Positions 24,105 through 35,097 of a DNA stretch of 64,000 bases are shown piece by piece. Position 1 is the first letter of the stretch. Every line of letters starts with the position of its first letter. Source of the DNA: Symsagittifera roscoffensis (Eukaryota > Xenacoelomorpha > Acoela > Convolutidae); contig NC_087069.1 in the NCBI RefSeq assembly GCF_963678635.1, positions 16,158,660 through 16,222,659 on the forward strand, written 5' to 3'. The position numbers and the translations under genes are program-made. The notes below the pieces were generated by a model, which worked only from the letters and a program-made list of their open reading frames with translations, did no database searches and was not told where the DNA came from.

Positions 24105-25107
24105 TGGATGGGATAGATATGAAAAAGATAGTGGAAGAAATGGTGGGTCTAGAAGGCATAACAGTCTCACAAGACATCGACATAGTAAATGATCACGACC
24201 AGGAATGGATCGATGACAGGTCGAAACCCGAAGTAGATTTCGACGAGGAGCAATTGGAGTCCTACGAAGAAGATCTCACAAATCTGCGAGTCTTGGAGTG
24301 GCTGAACGAAATGACATCAGACCCTAAAGAGACCAGCGTCACGATTCAAGACGTAGATCGTGAAAGCATGAAGTACATCAAGACTGAACGGGATGATCCT
24401 ACCTGGGCTGCCCAGGAGGGACGACTTCTCATTCCGGCTTCTAACCTCGACTTGATATCCGGTATGCGATCGACGGGGACGTCTAAGGATATTTTTGTCC
24501 GGGGAGTGGGGGTAGGACTTACCCACACTGAAAACCTGATAATAAAAAAATTAAGAATAGCAAGAGAGACAGGATACTTAGAAGCAGAAATAGGCGAAGA
24601 ACCTAGGAAACCAGACATAGGGAGGGTAGTTGAGTTTTATTTCAACCTACCAAATGAGTATTCAAGTAACATAATATTAACAGACAGTGATTTCATACTC
24701 ACAAACAGAACATGCGCGATAGCGATCACAGCAGACATGAGTTTTAGGACAGCGTTAGCGGCAGATTTTAAGAGAGAATACAAAAACGTGGAATTCCTTT
24801 GGAAGCAACGACCAGGAATAGGGGGCGTAGCAGCCTTACCTCCGGCGGCATCACAAATACCAGGAAAATACCTATGCTTTTTGATGACGAGGGCGACGGA
24901 GAAGCAGCACGTGGATCCAGAGAACCTGGTCTTGTCCGTGACGAGGTTGAGAGATTTCCTCTTGGAAATGGACGTGAAGGAGTTCTCGCTTCCAGTGTAT
25001 GATCCGAACTGCATCCTAGGGAACTGTACGCGCTTGTACACGTGATATTCTCTGATACTAATATACAAGTATATTTGCATAAGAAATATTATTTAAGTAT
25101 AGGCTGA
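24104..25107 (+). pseudogene. Element A C-terminal linker and macrodomain-like domain
   Basis: This is the end of the gag-pol polyprotein. An acidic linker (about 24110-24470) leads to a conserved GVGVGLTHTEN block and then a domain of about 145 residues (about 24660-25107). By pattern that domain aligns with TARG1/OARD1-type macrodomains: ITADMSF near the first strand, GKYLCFLMTR in the centre, VYDPN near the end and VYLHKKYY at the terminus. A short deletion and frameshift near 25015 breaks the VYDPN loop; the true end is the TGA at 25105-25107. The Gly-rich ADP-ribose loops of active macrodomains are absent, as in B. Confidence 0.6.
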
Positions 25108-25495
25108 GTGACGTGTAGGAGGGTGATAGGCTAAAGACTAAGTTATGTGGTGTATGTTAAGTGTTATGTTATTATTAAGTGTTATGTTATTAAGATCTTG
25201 GGTAAGAAGGGGTTAGTGACCATGAACAACTGGATGACGATCTTAGGAATAGATCCAAAGTTTGGATTGTCCAATCTTAGGTCGAATTCCAAAATTTTAG
25301 AGACCGATTGATATTAATTAATTTTAGGAACAGAATCTTTTTATCTGACTGTTTTTAAATGAATTTTAACCAGAAGTTAAGGCGAAACTGACAAGTGTGA
25401 CATTCGTGACCTCTTTTCTAGATCCTGATTGATCATTTAATTACTCACTTGATTCAAACCTTTGAATCAAACCGAATCGAACTTGAAAGAACAGA
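25108..25495 (+). other. Spacer between gag-pol and the accessory region of A
   Basis: This is AT-rich and non-coding. It contains a short direct repeat (AAGTGTTATGTTATTA, twice, near 25155-25195) and a pyrimidine-rich TTTTCTAG ending at 25421. The latter is a candidate 3' splice site 75 nt before the accessory start. No promoter is evident. Confidence 0.5.
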
Positions 25496-26901
25496 ATGGA
25501 TAACTTCAACTTGGATGAATTGATGGACCTGGCAGAGGCATATGTGGGACCGATGGTAGATGCGATCTATAGACGGCTGATTGAACGAGACTTCGCTCAG
25601 GAGGACCCAGAGGTAGTCATGTTGCTGACTGCCCTATTAAACATCTTGGGGCGTGACAACCGTGCGGACCGCCCCACGGAAGTCCTATTGATGGCAGCAT
25701 ATGGAGAAAGGGGAGTACTAGACCGCCCGAAGATGAGAGTGATGAGGTGGAGAACGGGGCTCTCTCAGGGAGTTACTTGGCGAATGAACTTGGGTTAGGA
25801 AGTTCTAGGACTTATCAACCAAGTGAGATGCCTATGCCCTCCAAGCCCAAACCTGGGCTGACGAGAGTGCATCGGGAGATGAACAGCGAGGCTGCCTCGT
25901 CTAGATCAGCTGCGCCACCAAAGAGGGCGAAAGTAGAACGAGGGGTTCAGACGAACCGAGCCCTGCAAGACCTGGATGGAGTACAAGGCGAACTGGAAAG
26001 GACGAGGAGGGAGCTTGATGAGATGACCAAGACCATGCTCAGCACGGAAGAAGATCGAGATATGTGGAAGAGGTTGTTCGAGGACTGCAGCAAAAATCAG
26101 AGGGAAGAGATAGAGCGCCTGAGGCGGGAATACAAGGAACGGATAGCGTTGAAAACAGTCGTGGAGAAGGCGATACCTGCAAGGAGTGATCCTCGTGGGC
26201 AGTCCCCGATGAAGCTCTTGACGCCTCGAGAAATTAGCCAGACGACAGAAACACGACTCCCGGCAGCAACATGTCGATTGACGGTCCCGGACCCTAGTGA
26301 CACCTTGGGTGATCCAGTCGTGGAGCAAACGGTGAAGAGGCTGATAGAGACAGCTGGAGGACTAGTCGCCAGTAAGAATGCACAAGGTTCCGGGTTGACT
26401 GCGTCCTGTGGAACAATCGACGATGCGGGCAGAGTAAGACTCTCTCGAAGCGTGATGAGCAGAGAGGGAGTTAATGACACGACACCAATGGGGAGTTCTG
26501 AGGCCCCAGAGAGAAAAATATGGAAGATGCCAGCGAAGAAGGTGTCTCGAGTGATAGACGTACAGAAAAATAATCAGCTGAGATATAACTTCACGGGAGT
26601 CCCGGAGACAGTTCCGAGAGCTTGCTTTAATCGAGCTATTTGGAACCCGGCAGTAAACCTACAGCAACCACCATTGGGGACATCCCATCTGATACTGGGG
26701 GATAGCTTGGTCAGAGTGCTCTCGAGTTTGAGGACCTCTTGGGTCACCACGGTGATGGCCTTCGGAGGAGCGACTATAGCCCAGTTATATCGGTTGGTGG
26801 AGCTTATGAATCCAGGGAGGATCCCCAGTGTGATGATCCAGGTTGGAACGAATAACATCTCGAGAAGTTCGGATGAGGAGGAAGCACTATGGGATCGATG
26901 A
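25496..26901 (+). pseudogene. Accessory polyprotein of A, N-terminal coiled coil and SGNH hydrolase (first copy)
   Basis: An ATG at 25496 opens a short helical region that resembles the start of B's accessory protein (TEVLLMAAYGERG versus TEAVLMVGYTTEG). A frameshift near 25760 follows. The second frame (to 26901) gives a charged coiled coil and then an SGNH hydrolase domain: block I GDSL at about 26698-26709 and block III as GTNN at 26844-26855, where the other copies have GTND. The frame is lost at 26895 by a one-base deletion. SGNH enzymes are Ser-His esterases or lipases; the substrate here is unknown. Confidence 0.75.
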
Positions 26902-29900
26902 TGATGTGCTTGTTTACTACTCTCTGGCAGAAATTCAATTGCTTGGTACTGACCGTTTGCACTGTGCCAATGAATGCGAGGAGCCTGACAGCAGCAGGGA
27001 GAAGGCACAACGAAGGAGTGGTCAGGTGGAACAACATCCTGAGGAATCTCGCAAGTCGGAATGCCGGGAGGATGATCCTCATGGACATCGAACATGAGTT
27101 GAGAGCGATGGATCAGGCCAGGCTGACCACAGACGGCATCCACTTCGATAGTATAGAAGGACAGGCTTGGCTGAACAGAGTCTTCCAGGAACGATTGGAT
27201 GAGCTGGAAGTGAACTCTTTGACACAGGAGTGCTGAAGAAAGAAGGAACAGCGAGTGACGCGGTGATTACTACCTTTGTGCCTCCTAGCCTGGAAACACG
27301 CTTGGGGACGGTCCCGGCCGTCACGAACTACAGACAACAGAGCTCCAGCGAACCAGGTCAAAGAACAGACGTGCAGGATCGATTGGGAGAAGCGCCGATG
27401 AGGAGACCATCCATCCTAGGAGAAGAATAGGACCTGTCAACCCAATCGAAGAGACAGCCGGCACGTCTAGATCGGACACTAGATCGGAGACGACAAGTAC
27501 CAGTCGAGAGGAGAGAGGCTCGTTGATGTGGCCAAGACCCATACCGTCTCCCTGGCATGTATACAAAGACGAACTAATGAAGCTGGATCTCCAGAGGGTA
27601 ACCTTCATCGAAGATGCAAGGAGGATGCTGAATGGAGCGACGCTATCCGTTAGCAGATTGTACTCGATAACCGGCGTAGACTGGTTGATAGCCGCTAGCA
27701 TAAATTTCAGCTCCACGACGGCCTTGAGATTTGCTGACCTAGAGGGACTGCGCTCTAACAACACAATGGGACCAGTGATCGCGAGACCATTGCAAGACGT
27801 GAGATTGAATCATGATGAAGGGAATCGAGAAGAGAGACCTGGAAGATTTCTAGTGACAAGGGCGCCGATCGGACAACATGTGAAGATGTTCAGGCAAGTA
27901 AGCTCACCCCTGGTCATGTGAAGGAGAGAATATACCCAAAACTAGTGAATCAAGATGGTGATGTTCAAAGATACGGCGGATTGAAAGCGATAAAGAAAGA
28001 TGAGACCATCTTCGCCGCCTATGACAAAGCAGAAATGAGGAAGGCCAAGATTATGATAGTAGCGAATTCAGAGTTCGTGTACATCTCCAAGGCTCTGTTT
28101 TGGCCGGACGTCATAATGTTGGCAGCGGTCGACCTGGACCTACTGCTCGAGATTTGAGTCAAACAACGGAGACACGGCTCCCGACAGAGACAAATCGAGT
28201 GACGATCCCGGACCCTAGAGACAACTTGGGTGACCCCGTCGTGGAACAGGCAGTGAGGAAGCTGATAGAGACAGCTGGACGACTGGTCGCCAACAAGAAT
28301 GCGCCAGGTTCCGGGGTGACTGCACCCTATGGAACGATCGACGACACGGGCAGAGTACGACTCTCCCAGACCGTGATCAGACAGGGGATAAGTGACGTGA
28401 CGCCACTCATGGGGAGCTCGAAGGCCCCAGAGAGAAGAATACAGAAGATGCCAGCGAAGAAAGTATCTCGCATAATAGACATACAAAAGAACAATCAATT
28501 GAAATATAATTGACAGATCCGATTGACAGATCCGAGAGCTTGCTTCAATCGAGCAACTTGGAGCCCGGCAGTAAACCTGCAGCAACCGCCACTGGGGACA
28601 TCTCATCTGATACCGGGAGACAGCTTGGTCAAAGTACTATCGAATTTGAGGACCTCGTGGGTCACCACGGTGATAGCCTTTGGAGGCGCGACGATAGCCC
28701 AGTTATATCGAATGGTGGAACTGATGAATCCAGGGAGGATCCCCAATGTGATGATCCTGGTTGGGACGAATGACATCTCCAGAGGTTCAGATGAGCAGGA
28801 AGCACTATGGGATCGATGATGATGTGCTTGTTTACTACTCTCTGGCAGAAATTCAATTGCTTGGTACTGACCGTTTGCACTGTGCCAATGAATGCGAGGA
28901 GCCTGACAGCAGCAGGGAGAAGGCACAACGAAGGAGTGGTCAGGTGGAACAACATCCTGAGGAATCTCGCAAGTCGGAATGCCGGGAGGATGATCCTCAT
29001 GGACATCGAACATGAGTTGAGAGCGATGGATCAGGCCAGGCTGACCACAGACGGCATCCACTTCGATAGTATAGAAGGACAGGCTTGGCTGAACAGAGTC
29101 TTCCAGGAACGATTGGATGAGCTGGAAGTGAACTCTTTGACACAGGAGTGCTGAAGAAAGAAGGAACAGCGAGTGACGCGGTGATTACTACCTTTGTGCC
29201 TCCTAGCCTGGAAACACGCTTGGGGACGGTCCCGGCCGTCACGAACTACAGACAACAGAGCTCCAGCGAACCAGGTCAAAGAACAGACGTGCAGGATCGA
29301 TTGGGAGAAGCGCCGATGAGGAGACCATCCATCCTAGGAGAAGAATAGGACCTGTCAACCCAATCGAAGAGACAGCCGGCACGTCTAGATCGGACACTAG
29401 ATCGGAGACGACAAGTACCAGTCGAGAGGAGAGAGGCTCGTTGATGTGGCCAAGACCCATACCGTCTCCCTGGCATGTATACAAAGACGAACTAATGAAG
29501 CTGGATCTCCAGAGGGTAACCTTCATCGAAGATGCAAGGAGGATGCTGAATGGAGCGACGCTATCCGTTAGCAGATTGTACTCGATAACCGGCGTAGACT
29601 GGTTGATAGCCGCTAGCATAAATTTCAGCTCCACGACGGCCTTGAGATTTGCTGACCTAGAGGGACTGCGCTCTAACAACACAATGGGACCAGTGATCGC
29701 GAGACCATTGCAAGACGTGAGATTGAATCATGATGAAGGGAATCGAGAAGAGAGACCTGGAAGATTTCTAGTGACAAGGGCGCCGATCGGACAACATGTG
29801 AAGATGTTCAGGCAAGTAAGCTCACCCCCTGGTCATGTGAAGGAGAGAATATACCCAAAACTAGTGAATCAAGATGGTGATGTTCAAAGATACGGCGGAT

Positions 29901-31983
29901 TGAAAGCGATAAAGAAAGATGAGACCATCTTCGCCGCCTATGACAAAGCAGAAATGAGGAAGGCCAAGATTATGATAGTAGCGAATTCAGAGTTCGTGTA
30001 CATCTCCAAGGCTCTGTTTTGGCCGGACGTCATAATGTTGGCAGCGGTCGACCTGGACCTACTGCTCGAGATTTGAGTCAAACAACGGAGACACGGCTCC
30101 CGACAGAGACAAATCGAGTGACGATCCCGGACCCTAGAGACAACTTGGGTGACCCCGTCGTGGAACAGGCAGTGAGGAAGCTGATAGAGACAGCTGGACG
30201 ACTGGTCGCCAACAAGAATGCGCCAGGTTCCGGGGTGACTGCACCCTATGGAACGATCGACGACACGGGCAGAGTACGACTCTCCCAGACCGTGATCAGA
30301 CAGGGGATAAGTGACGTGACGCCACTCATGGGGAGCTCGAAGGCCCCAGAGAGAAGAATACAGAAGATGCCAGCGAAGAAAGTATCTCGCATAATAGACA
30401 TACAAAAGAACAATCAATTGAAATATAATTGACAGATCCGATTGACAGATCCGAGAGCTTGCTTCAATCGAGCAACTTGGAGCCCGGCAGTAAACCTGCA
30501 GCAACCGCCACTGGGGACATCTCATCTGATACCGGGAGACAGCTTGGTCAAAGTACTATCGAATTTGAGGACCTCGTGGGTCACCACGGTGATAGCCTTT
30601 GGAGGCGCGACGATAGCCCAGTTATATCGAATGGTGGAACTGATGAATCCAGGGAGGATCCCCAATGTGATGATCCTGGTTGGGACGAATGACATCTCCA
30701 GAGGTTCAGATGAGCAGGAAGCACTATGGGAGTCAATGATGGTGTGTTTGTTTACTACGCTCTGGCAGAAATTCAATTGCGCGGTACTGACCGTTTGCAC
30801 TGTGCCAATGAACACGAGAAGCTTGACAGCAGCAGGAAGAAGGCACAACGAGGGAGTCGTCAGGTGGAATTACATCTTGAGGAACCTCGCAAGTCGGAAC
30901 GCCGGAAGAATGATCCTCATGGACATCGAACATGAGTTGAGAGCTATGGATCAGGCCAGACTGGCCACGGACGGCATCCACTTCGACAGTATCGAAGGAC
31001 AATTTTGGTTGAATCGAGTCTTCCAAGAGCAGTTGGACGAACTAGAGGCGGAACTCTTTGACACAGGAGTGCTGAAGAAAGAAGGAACATCGAGCGAATC
31101 GGTGATTACCACCTTTGTGCCTCCTAACCTGGAAACACGCTTGGGGACGGTTCCGGCCGTCACGAATTACAGACAACAGAGCTCCAGCGAACCAGGTCAA
31201 AGGACGGAGGTTCAAGACCGATTGGGAGAAGCACCGGTGAGAAGGACCATTCATCCTCGGAGAAGACTAGGACCTGTTAACCCAATCGAGGAGACAACCA
31301 TTACGTCTAGATCAGACACGAGGTCGGAGACGACAAGTGCCAGTCGAGAGCGCCCGAGCAGAGGCTCGTTGATGTGGTCAAGACCCATACCATCTCCCTG
31401 GCATGTATACAAAGACGAACTAATGAAGCTGGATCTCCAGAGCGTGAGCTTCATCGAAGATGCAAGGAGGATGCTGAATGGAGCGAGGCTATCCGTTAGC
31501 AGATTATACTCAATAACAGGCGTAGACTGGTTGATAGCCGCGAGCATAAACTTCAGTTCCACGACGGCCTTGGGATTTGCTGACCTAGAGGGACTGCCTT
31601 CTAATAACACGATGAGACCAGTGAATGCAAGACCACTGCAGGATGTGAGGTTGAATCATGATGAGGGGAATCGAGAAGAAAGACCAGGAAGATTTCTGAC
31701 GACGAGAGCGCCGATCGGACAACGCCGATCGGATGTGGAGATGTTCAGGCAGGTGACGGCACCCCCTGGTCATGTGAAGGAAAGAATATACCCAAAACTA
31801 ATGAATCAGGATGGTGATGTCCAAAGATACGGCGGATTGAAAGCAATAAAGAAAGATGAGATCATCTTCGCTGCCTATGACAAAGCAGAAATAAGGAAGG
31901 CCAAGATCATGATTGTAGTGAATTCAGAGTTCGTGCATACTTCCAAGTCTCTGTTTTGGCCGGACGTCATAATGTTGGCAGCG
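26225..31983 (+). repeat. Three tandem copies of a 1.92-kb coding segment in A
   Basis: Units start at CTCGAG motifs at 26225, 28146 and 30065, giving periods of 1,921 and 1,919 bp. Each unit spans the region before the SGNH domain, the SGNH domain, and the region after it. The second part of unit 1 is identical to that of unit 2 apart from one base in a C run (near 27908 versus 29827). The first part of unit 2 is identical to that of unit 3. Other comparisons show scattered differences. The switch falls in AGGAAGCACTATGGGA at about 26879, 28797 and 30716. Confidence 0.93.
26889..30440 (+). pseudogene. Duplicated, frameshifted SGNH accessory segments (copies 1b and 2)
   Basis: These are the second half of the first unit (26889-28145) and the whole second unit (28146-30064) with its run-in to the third. 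Both carry the same one-base deletion before the SGNH C-terminal half. The latter is readable at 26889-27236 and 28807-29154 with the catalytic DGIHFD. The first unit also has one fewer C near 27908, ending its frame at 27921; the second unit reads on to 30076. Both then stop just after the joint with the next unit. They are by-products of the tandem duplication and not separate genes. Confidence 0.85.
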
Positions 31984-32658
31984 GTCGGTCTGGGCCTACT
32001 GCAGGTGGTATCTATGGCTATAGGGGTACAAAGACAGACGGATATGAACCCAATCACGATCGTGTTTGCTGGCAGCAATGACCATCTACACAGTAGAGGT
32101 TTTCTGAGCAGACTCAGAGATCCTACAACAGCAGAGGGTGCTGTGTGGCCAGCGATAAAAGACATCCTGGAGTCGATGGGTGAAGTGGTGGATACAACGA
32201 AGGAGGGGTCGTTCAATAAGGTGACACCGAGAATAGTGTTCGCGTTGTCTCCGGGGTATGCACGTCTCCCGGATGGACTAAAATTCGTGTATGCGATCGT
32301 GACCTTACTTTCGGAAGGGAAATATGATGTGATCATATCGGCCCCAAATCGCATGATAGAGATGGAGAACCTGAGGCCACTCAGGGCTGAACTACTTGCA
32401 GTGTGGTCAGATATCTCGAACGCGATGAGAGGATTCAAGGACCATGCATTGCACATGTTGGTGTTGGACGAGGTGCTGGGGTTGGAACTGTTCAACTTCA
32501 GTCGACAGCTCAAACTGAAACCGGGAATTGATGACGACCATCGAGTGGTCATAGCGATGTCCAACGACTTATGGTTCCGAGCAATGGAGGTGACAGGTGA
32601 GAATACGAGAAGAAAAACTCCCAAGAGACTAGAGCTCAATTGGAGGCGATGGTTTTGA
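30442..32658 (+). CDS. Accessory polyprotein of A: SGNH hydrolase plus second SGNH-like domain (best-preserved copy)
   Basis: This is a 738-codon open frame whose annotated start (TTG) is not a real initiation site; the frame is the third tandem unit. The first SGNH domain has GDS at residues 32-34 (Ser34), FGGA at 53-56, GTND at 81-84 (Asn83) and DGIH at 177-180 (Asp177, His180), so all catalytic blocks are present. A linker of about 250 residues follows. A second domain repeats the pattern: VNS at 493-495, AAVG ending at 516, GSND at 544-547 and DDDH at 697-700. This keeps Ser, Gly, Asn and His but loses the GD of block I. The second domain is absent from B. The fold of the second domain is inference. 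Confidence 0.65.
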   Translation: MTDPRACFNRATWSPAVNLQQPPLGTSHLIPGDSLVKVLSNLRTSWVTTVIAFGGATIAQLYRMVELMNPGRIPNVMILVGTNDISRGSDEQEALWESMMVCLFTTLWQKFNCAVLTVCTVPMNTRSLTAAGRRHNEGVVRWNYILRNLASRNAGRMILMDIEHELRAMDQARLATDGIHFDSIEGQFWLNRVFQEQLDELEAELFDTGVLKKEGTSSESVITTFVPPNLETRLGTVPAVTNYRQQSSSEPGQRTEVQDRLGEAPVRRTIHPRRRLGPVNPIEETTITSRSDTRSETTSASRERPSRGSLMWSRPIPSPWHVYKDELMKLDLQSVSFIEDARRMLNGARLSVSRLYSITGVDWLIAASINFSSTTALGFADLEGLPSNNTMRPVNARPLQDVRLNHDEGNREERPGRFLTTRAPIGQRRSDVEMFRQVTAPPGHVKERIYPKLMNQDGDVQRYGGLKAIKKDEIIFAAYDKAEIRKAKIMIVVNSEFVHTSKSLFWPDVIMLAAVGLGLLQVVSMAIGVQRQTDMNPITIVFAGSNDHLHSRGFLSRLRDPTTAEGAVWPAIKDILESMGEVVDTTKEGSFNKVTPRIVFALSPGYARLPDGLKFVYAIVTLLSEGKYDVIISAPNRMIEMENLRPLRAELLAVWSDISNAMRGFKDHALHMLVLDEVLGLELFNFSRQLKLKPGIDDDHRVVIAMSNDLWFRAMEVTGENTRRKTPKRLELNWRRWF

Positions 32659-34045
32659 GAACTAAACCGGAATCCAACAAGTGGCTACACCTAAGTCCTC
32701 AAGTAGCGGCATTGGGTGCAGATTCTTTCGAGCATGGCCCTGTGATGATCACGAAGATCCATGCCTACTTTTTAAAGGAGGTGAACCTGACGGGAAATGC
32801 TGAAGAGAAAACTGCTGAATTTGTAAACAGAATGTGTCAGATTACCCTGGAAACCTTCTACGCCCAGGAGGTGAAGGGACAAGAAGGCTTTGAACGGACG
32901 GACAGCATGCTGGAAGGGTTGGGAGCCGGATGGACCGCGTCCTTCTTGGCAAAAGTCTACCCGAAAGTCTCTCATTACTTGATAAAGGAATTCCTCCAAG
33001 CAGTAGTGGAAGTGTCAATAGTGGAACTATTAGCCTTGTTCGTGACATTTGGAGCAGAGATTTTTGTAAAAGGACCGGCGATACTGCTCACCGAAGGAAT
33101 TCAGAACCTGTGGTTAGACGGGCTTCTAACACTGATTGCAATTACCCACGGGAACTTGGGAGGACTAATGAAATTGACTCGTTGTCCAGAGCAGATGGGA
33201 GAGAGAGAGTGAGGAGTTTGGATTTGAAGAAATCCACGGACTCGTGGAACAAGATAAGAGACCTGAGACACACTCTTATCCAATATCTCTTGCAACAAAA
33301 TCGCTTTGGGACAGGAGAGGATCAGACTATCGAAAGAGAGGAAGATGTTAGACGACATGTTGGGGGCATGCCCTTATTAACTGATTTGAGCTTCGCTATG
33401 AGGACCGATCCCTTAGCATTGATCAGAGGAGCCACAGAGTTTGTGTTAGTGATCTATGGACCAGCAGTCACGTTTGAGTTCCCGGACGTTAAGGTGGAGG
33501 CGTATAGGAGGTTGGTGCTGCACCTGAACCTCATACCAGCAGTGGGCGGTAGTGCACTGAACTGGTGTGAGCAGCACGTGTTGCGGGAGCTCATGAGCGA
33601 AGGTCTATTTTTTGCGAAAATAGCAGAGCCAGAAATGACGGTCATCAACTTTGACGACCACTTCCGTGATCGTATGGGGGAAGTAGAAAGAGGGCACGTC
33701 GAGGTGTTTCCGAAGCTCTGGAATCTGAGACCCTATGACAAAACGAATGGTGAAATGACCAGAGTTCCTCGTCTCACTGCAGCGTATCACAAGGTGAGAG
33801 AAGAGACCAAAGACTGGGGTGATTACGAGAATCGGCCGGAGGCAATCCCTGAACTCCCTCTGACAAGAAGGATGTTGCTCGGAGCAATCTCCGTGGTACA
33901 AAATCCTAGGTTGAGAGCATTTGAAACAAATAAGAGGATAATAGAGCAATTCGTGGCAACGATGGACACGTACTTTGTGGGAAGAAATGCTGCCGTGTTA
34001 CAGTATACGCGATTTGCCTACACGGATCAAGCGACGAGGAGGTGA
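32640..34045 (+). pseudogene. A-specific accessory region after the second SGNH-like domain
   Basis: Two overlapping frames (32640-33212, then about 33200-34045 in another frame) probably form one protein region split by frameshifts. The overlap with the frame ending at 32658 also looks like a frame break. The first part has hydrophobic helical stretches (for example VSIVELLALFVTFGAEIF) but no clear signal peptide or typical membrane protein layout. The second part contains GATEFVLVIYGPAVTFEF and a DDHFRDRM block. I recognise no family. Nothing equivalent occurs between B's SGNH protein and ORF3, so this is a family-specific addition. Confidence 0.5.
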
Positions 34046-34663
34046 ATAAGCAACGCTGCGACTCCCAAGCCCGGAGGATTTGATAAGGAGTGGTCGGGAT
34101 TAGGCCTAGCGCCTATGAAGATGAGAGGCAGGACCGAGCTGCCTGAGGCCTCCTTGATCCTGACTAGTGTGAAACCGGAGTTGACTGTTTCACACTAGTC
34201 CCCGTAGTAGGAACGCTACAGACGAGAACGTTCCTAGTACCCTTCGGTTGTGACTAAATCAGAGTGGTCCATGGAGAAGAGGAGGATGGATTGGCCGGTA
34301 CGTTGATCATACCGAAGTTTGCAGAAGAAGCCGACACTGGAAACCAAGGACCCTCACGCTCGAAGAGAGATAAGTCAGATTGAGATGATGGACAGGGAGG
34401 AGGCCGTAAAACAGAAGGACCCATGCAACAAGATGCAAATCAAGCTGGTGGGGAAGACGACAGAGCATCGACAGGTGGAGTATCCAGCCTGGATTTCAAT
34501 TTCCTCAGTGATTTTGAGAATAATGCAGATATGTTGGAAGCGACTGAGCCCTGGATGAAGGCACATCGACACTGGAGCCTCCGTCGGCCTTTACAGAAGT
34601 GAAACGGAATTTGCCGGAGACAGCTCTCCTGGCAATTCAAGAAATAACGAGCAGAGAATCCTC
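34046..34663 (+). other. Inter-ORF segment of A with a cluster of hairpins
   Basis: This is largely non-coding. Bases 34101-34236 contain consecutive inverted repeats. AGGCAG/CTGCCT occurs at 34126-34131 and 34139-34144. A perfect 14-bp stem with an 11-nt loop lies at 34162-34175 and 34187-34200. TAGGAACG/CGTTCCTA occurs at 34208-34215 and 34229-34236. From about 34319 broken frames resemble the run-in to the downstream protein. It could be a structured RNA or a remnant of a small inserted element. Confidence 0.6.
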
Positions 34664-35089
34664 ATGGAATCACCAAGAAGAAGAAGAATAGAGGGCTCAG
34701 CCAGAGTACCTTTCTTGGGAACGTTACCCGAAGAAGAGTGGGAAGTACATCACCGAGACCATGAGAGTAGGACGGGATGCAAATTGGACAGAGTGGCGTT
34801 CATGGAAGAAGTCTGGACAGTAGTTCAGAGCTATGGGACTCAGTCCATTTTGAAAACAGGTCTCAACCGACCATTGATGCGGGAAGTCCTTGACAAGCTT
34901 GACGAGTGTGAAGGGAGATTGAGTGAGTTGTTGATCGACTCAGCCACTGACGAAAGTGAAGCGAACTCTCCTATCAAGATGACACCGCAGGACGATAAAG
35001 GAGAGGCGGTGTATCTGTCAAGAACCAGGAAAAGGACGATGCGATCGAAATTGGTGATTGATAAGATCAACGAGATGAAAATAAATTAG
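34664..35089 (+). CDS. Accessory protein segment homologous to the C-terminus of B's SGNH protein
   Basis: This 141-codon frame has the block PFLGTLPEEEWE and a helical region up to LDKLDEC. It aligns by eye with MFLGSLKDDAWQEF ... LNKLIELRK at the end of B's SGNH polyprotein (43839-45122). In A it is separated from the SGNH domains by the family-specific insertion and the hairpin segment. It is rich in charged residues, with no membrane segment. The function is unknown. It is probably part of the accessory polyprotein and not an independent gene. Confidence 0.6.
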   Translation: MESPRRRRIEGSARVPFLGTLPEEEWEVHHRDHESRTGCKLDRVAFMEEVWTVVQSYGTQSILKTGLNRPLMREVLDKLDECEGRLSELLIDSATDESEANSPIKMTPQDDKGEAVYLSRTRKRTMRSKLVIDKINEMKIN

Positions 35090-35097
35090 GCAGCAGA

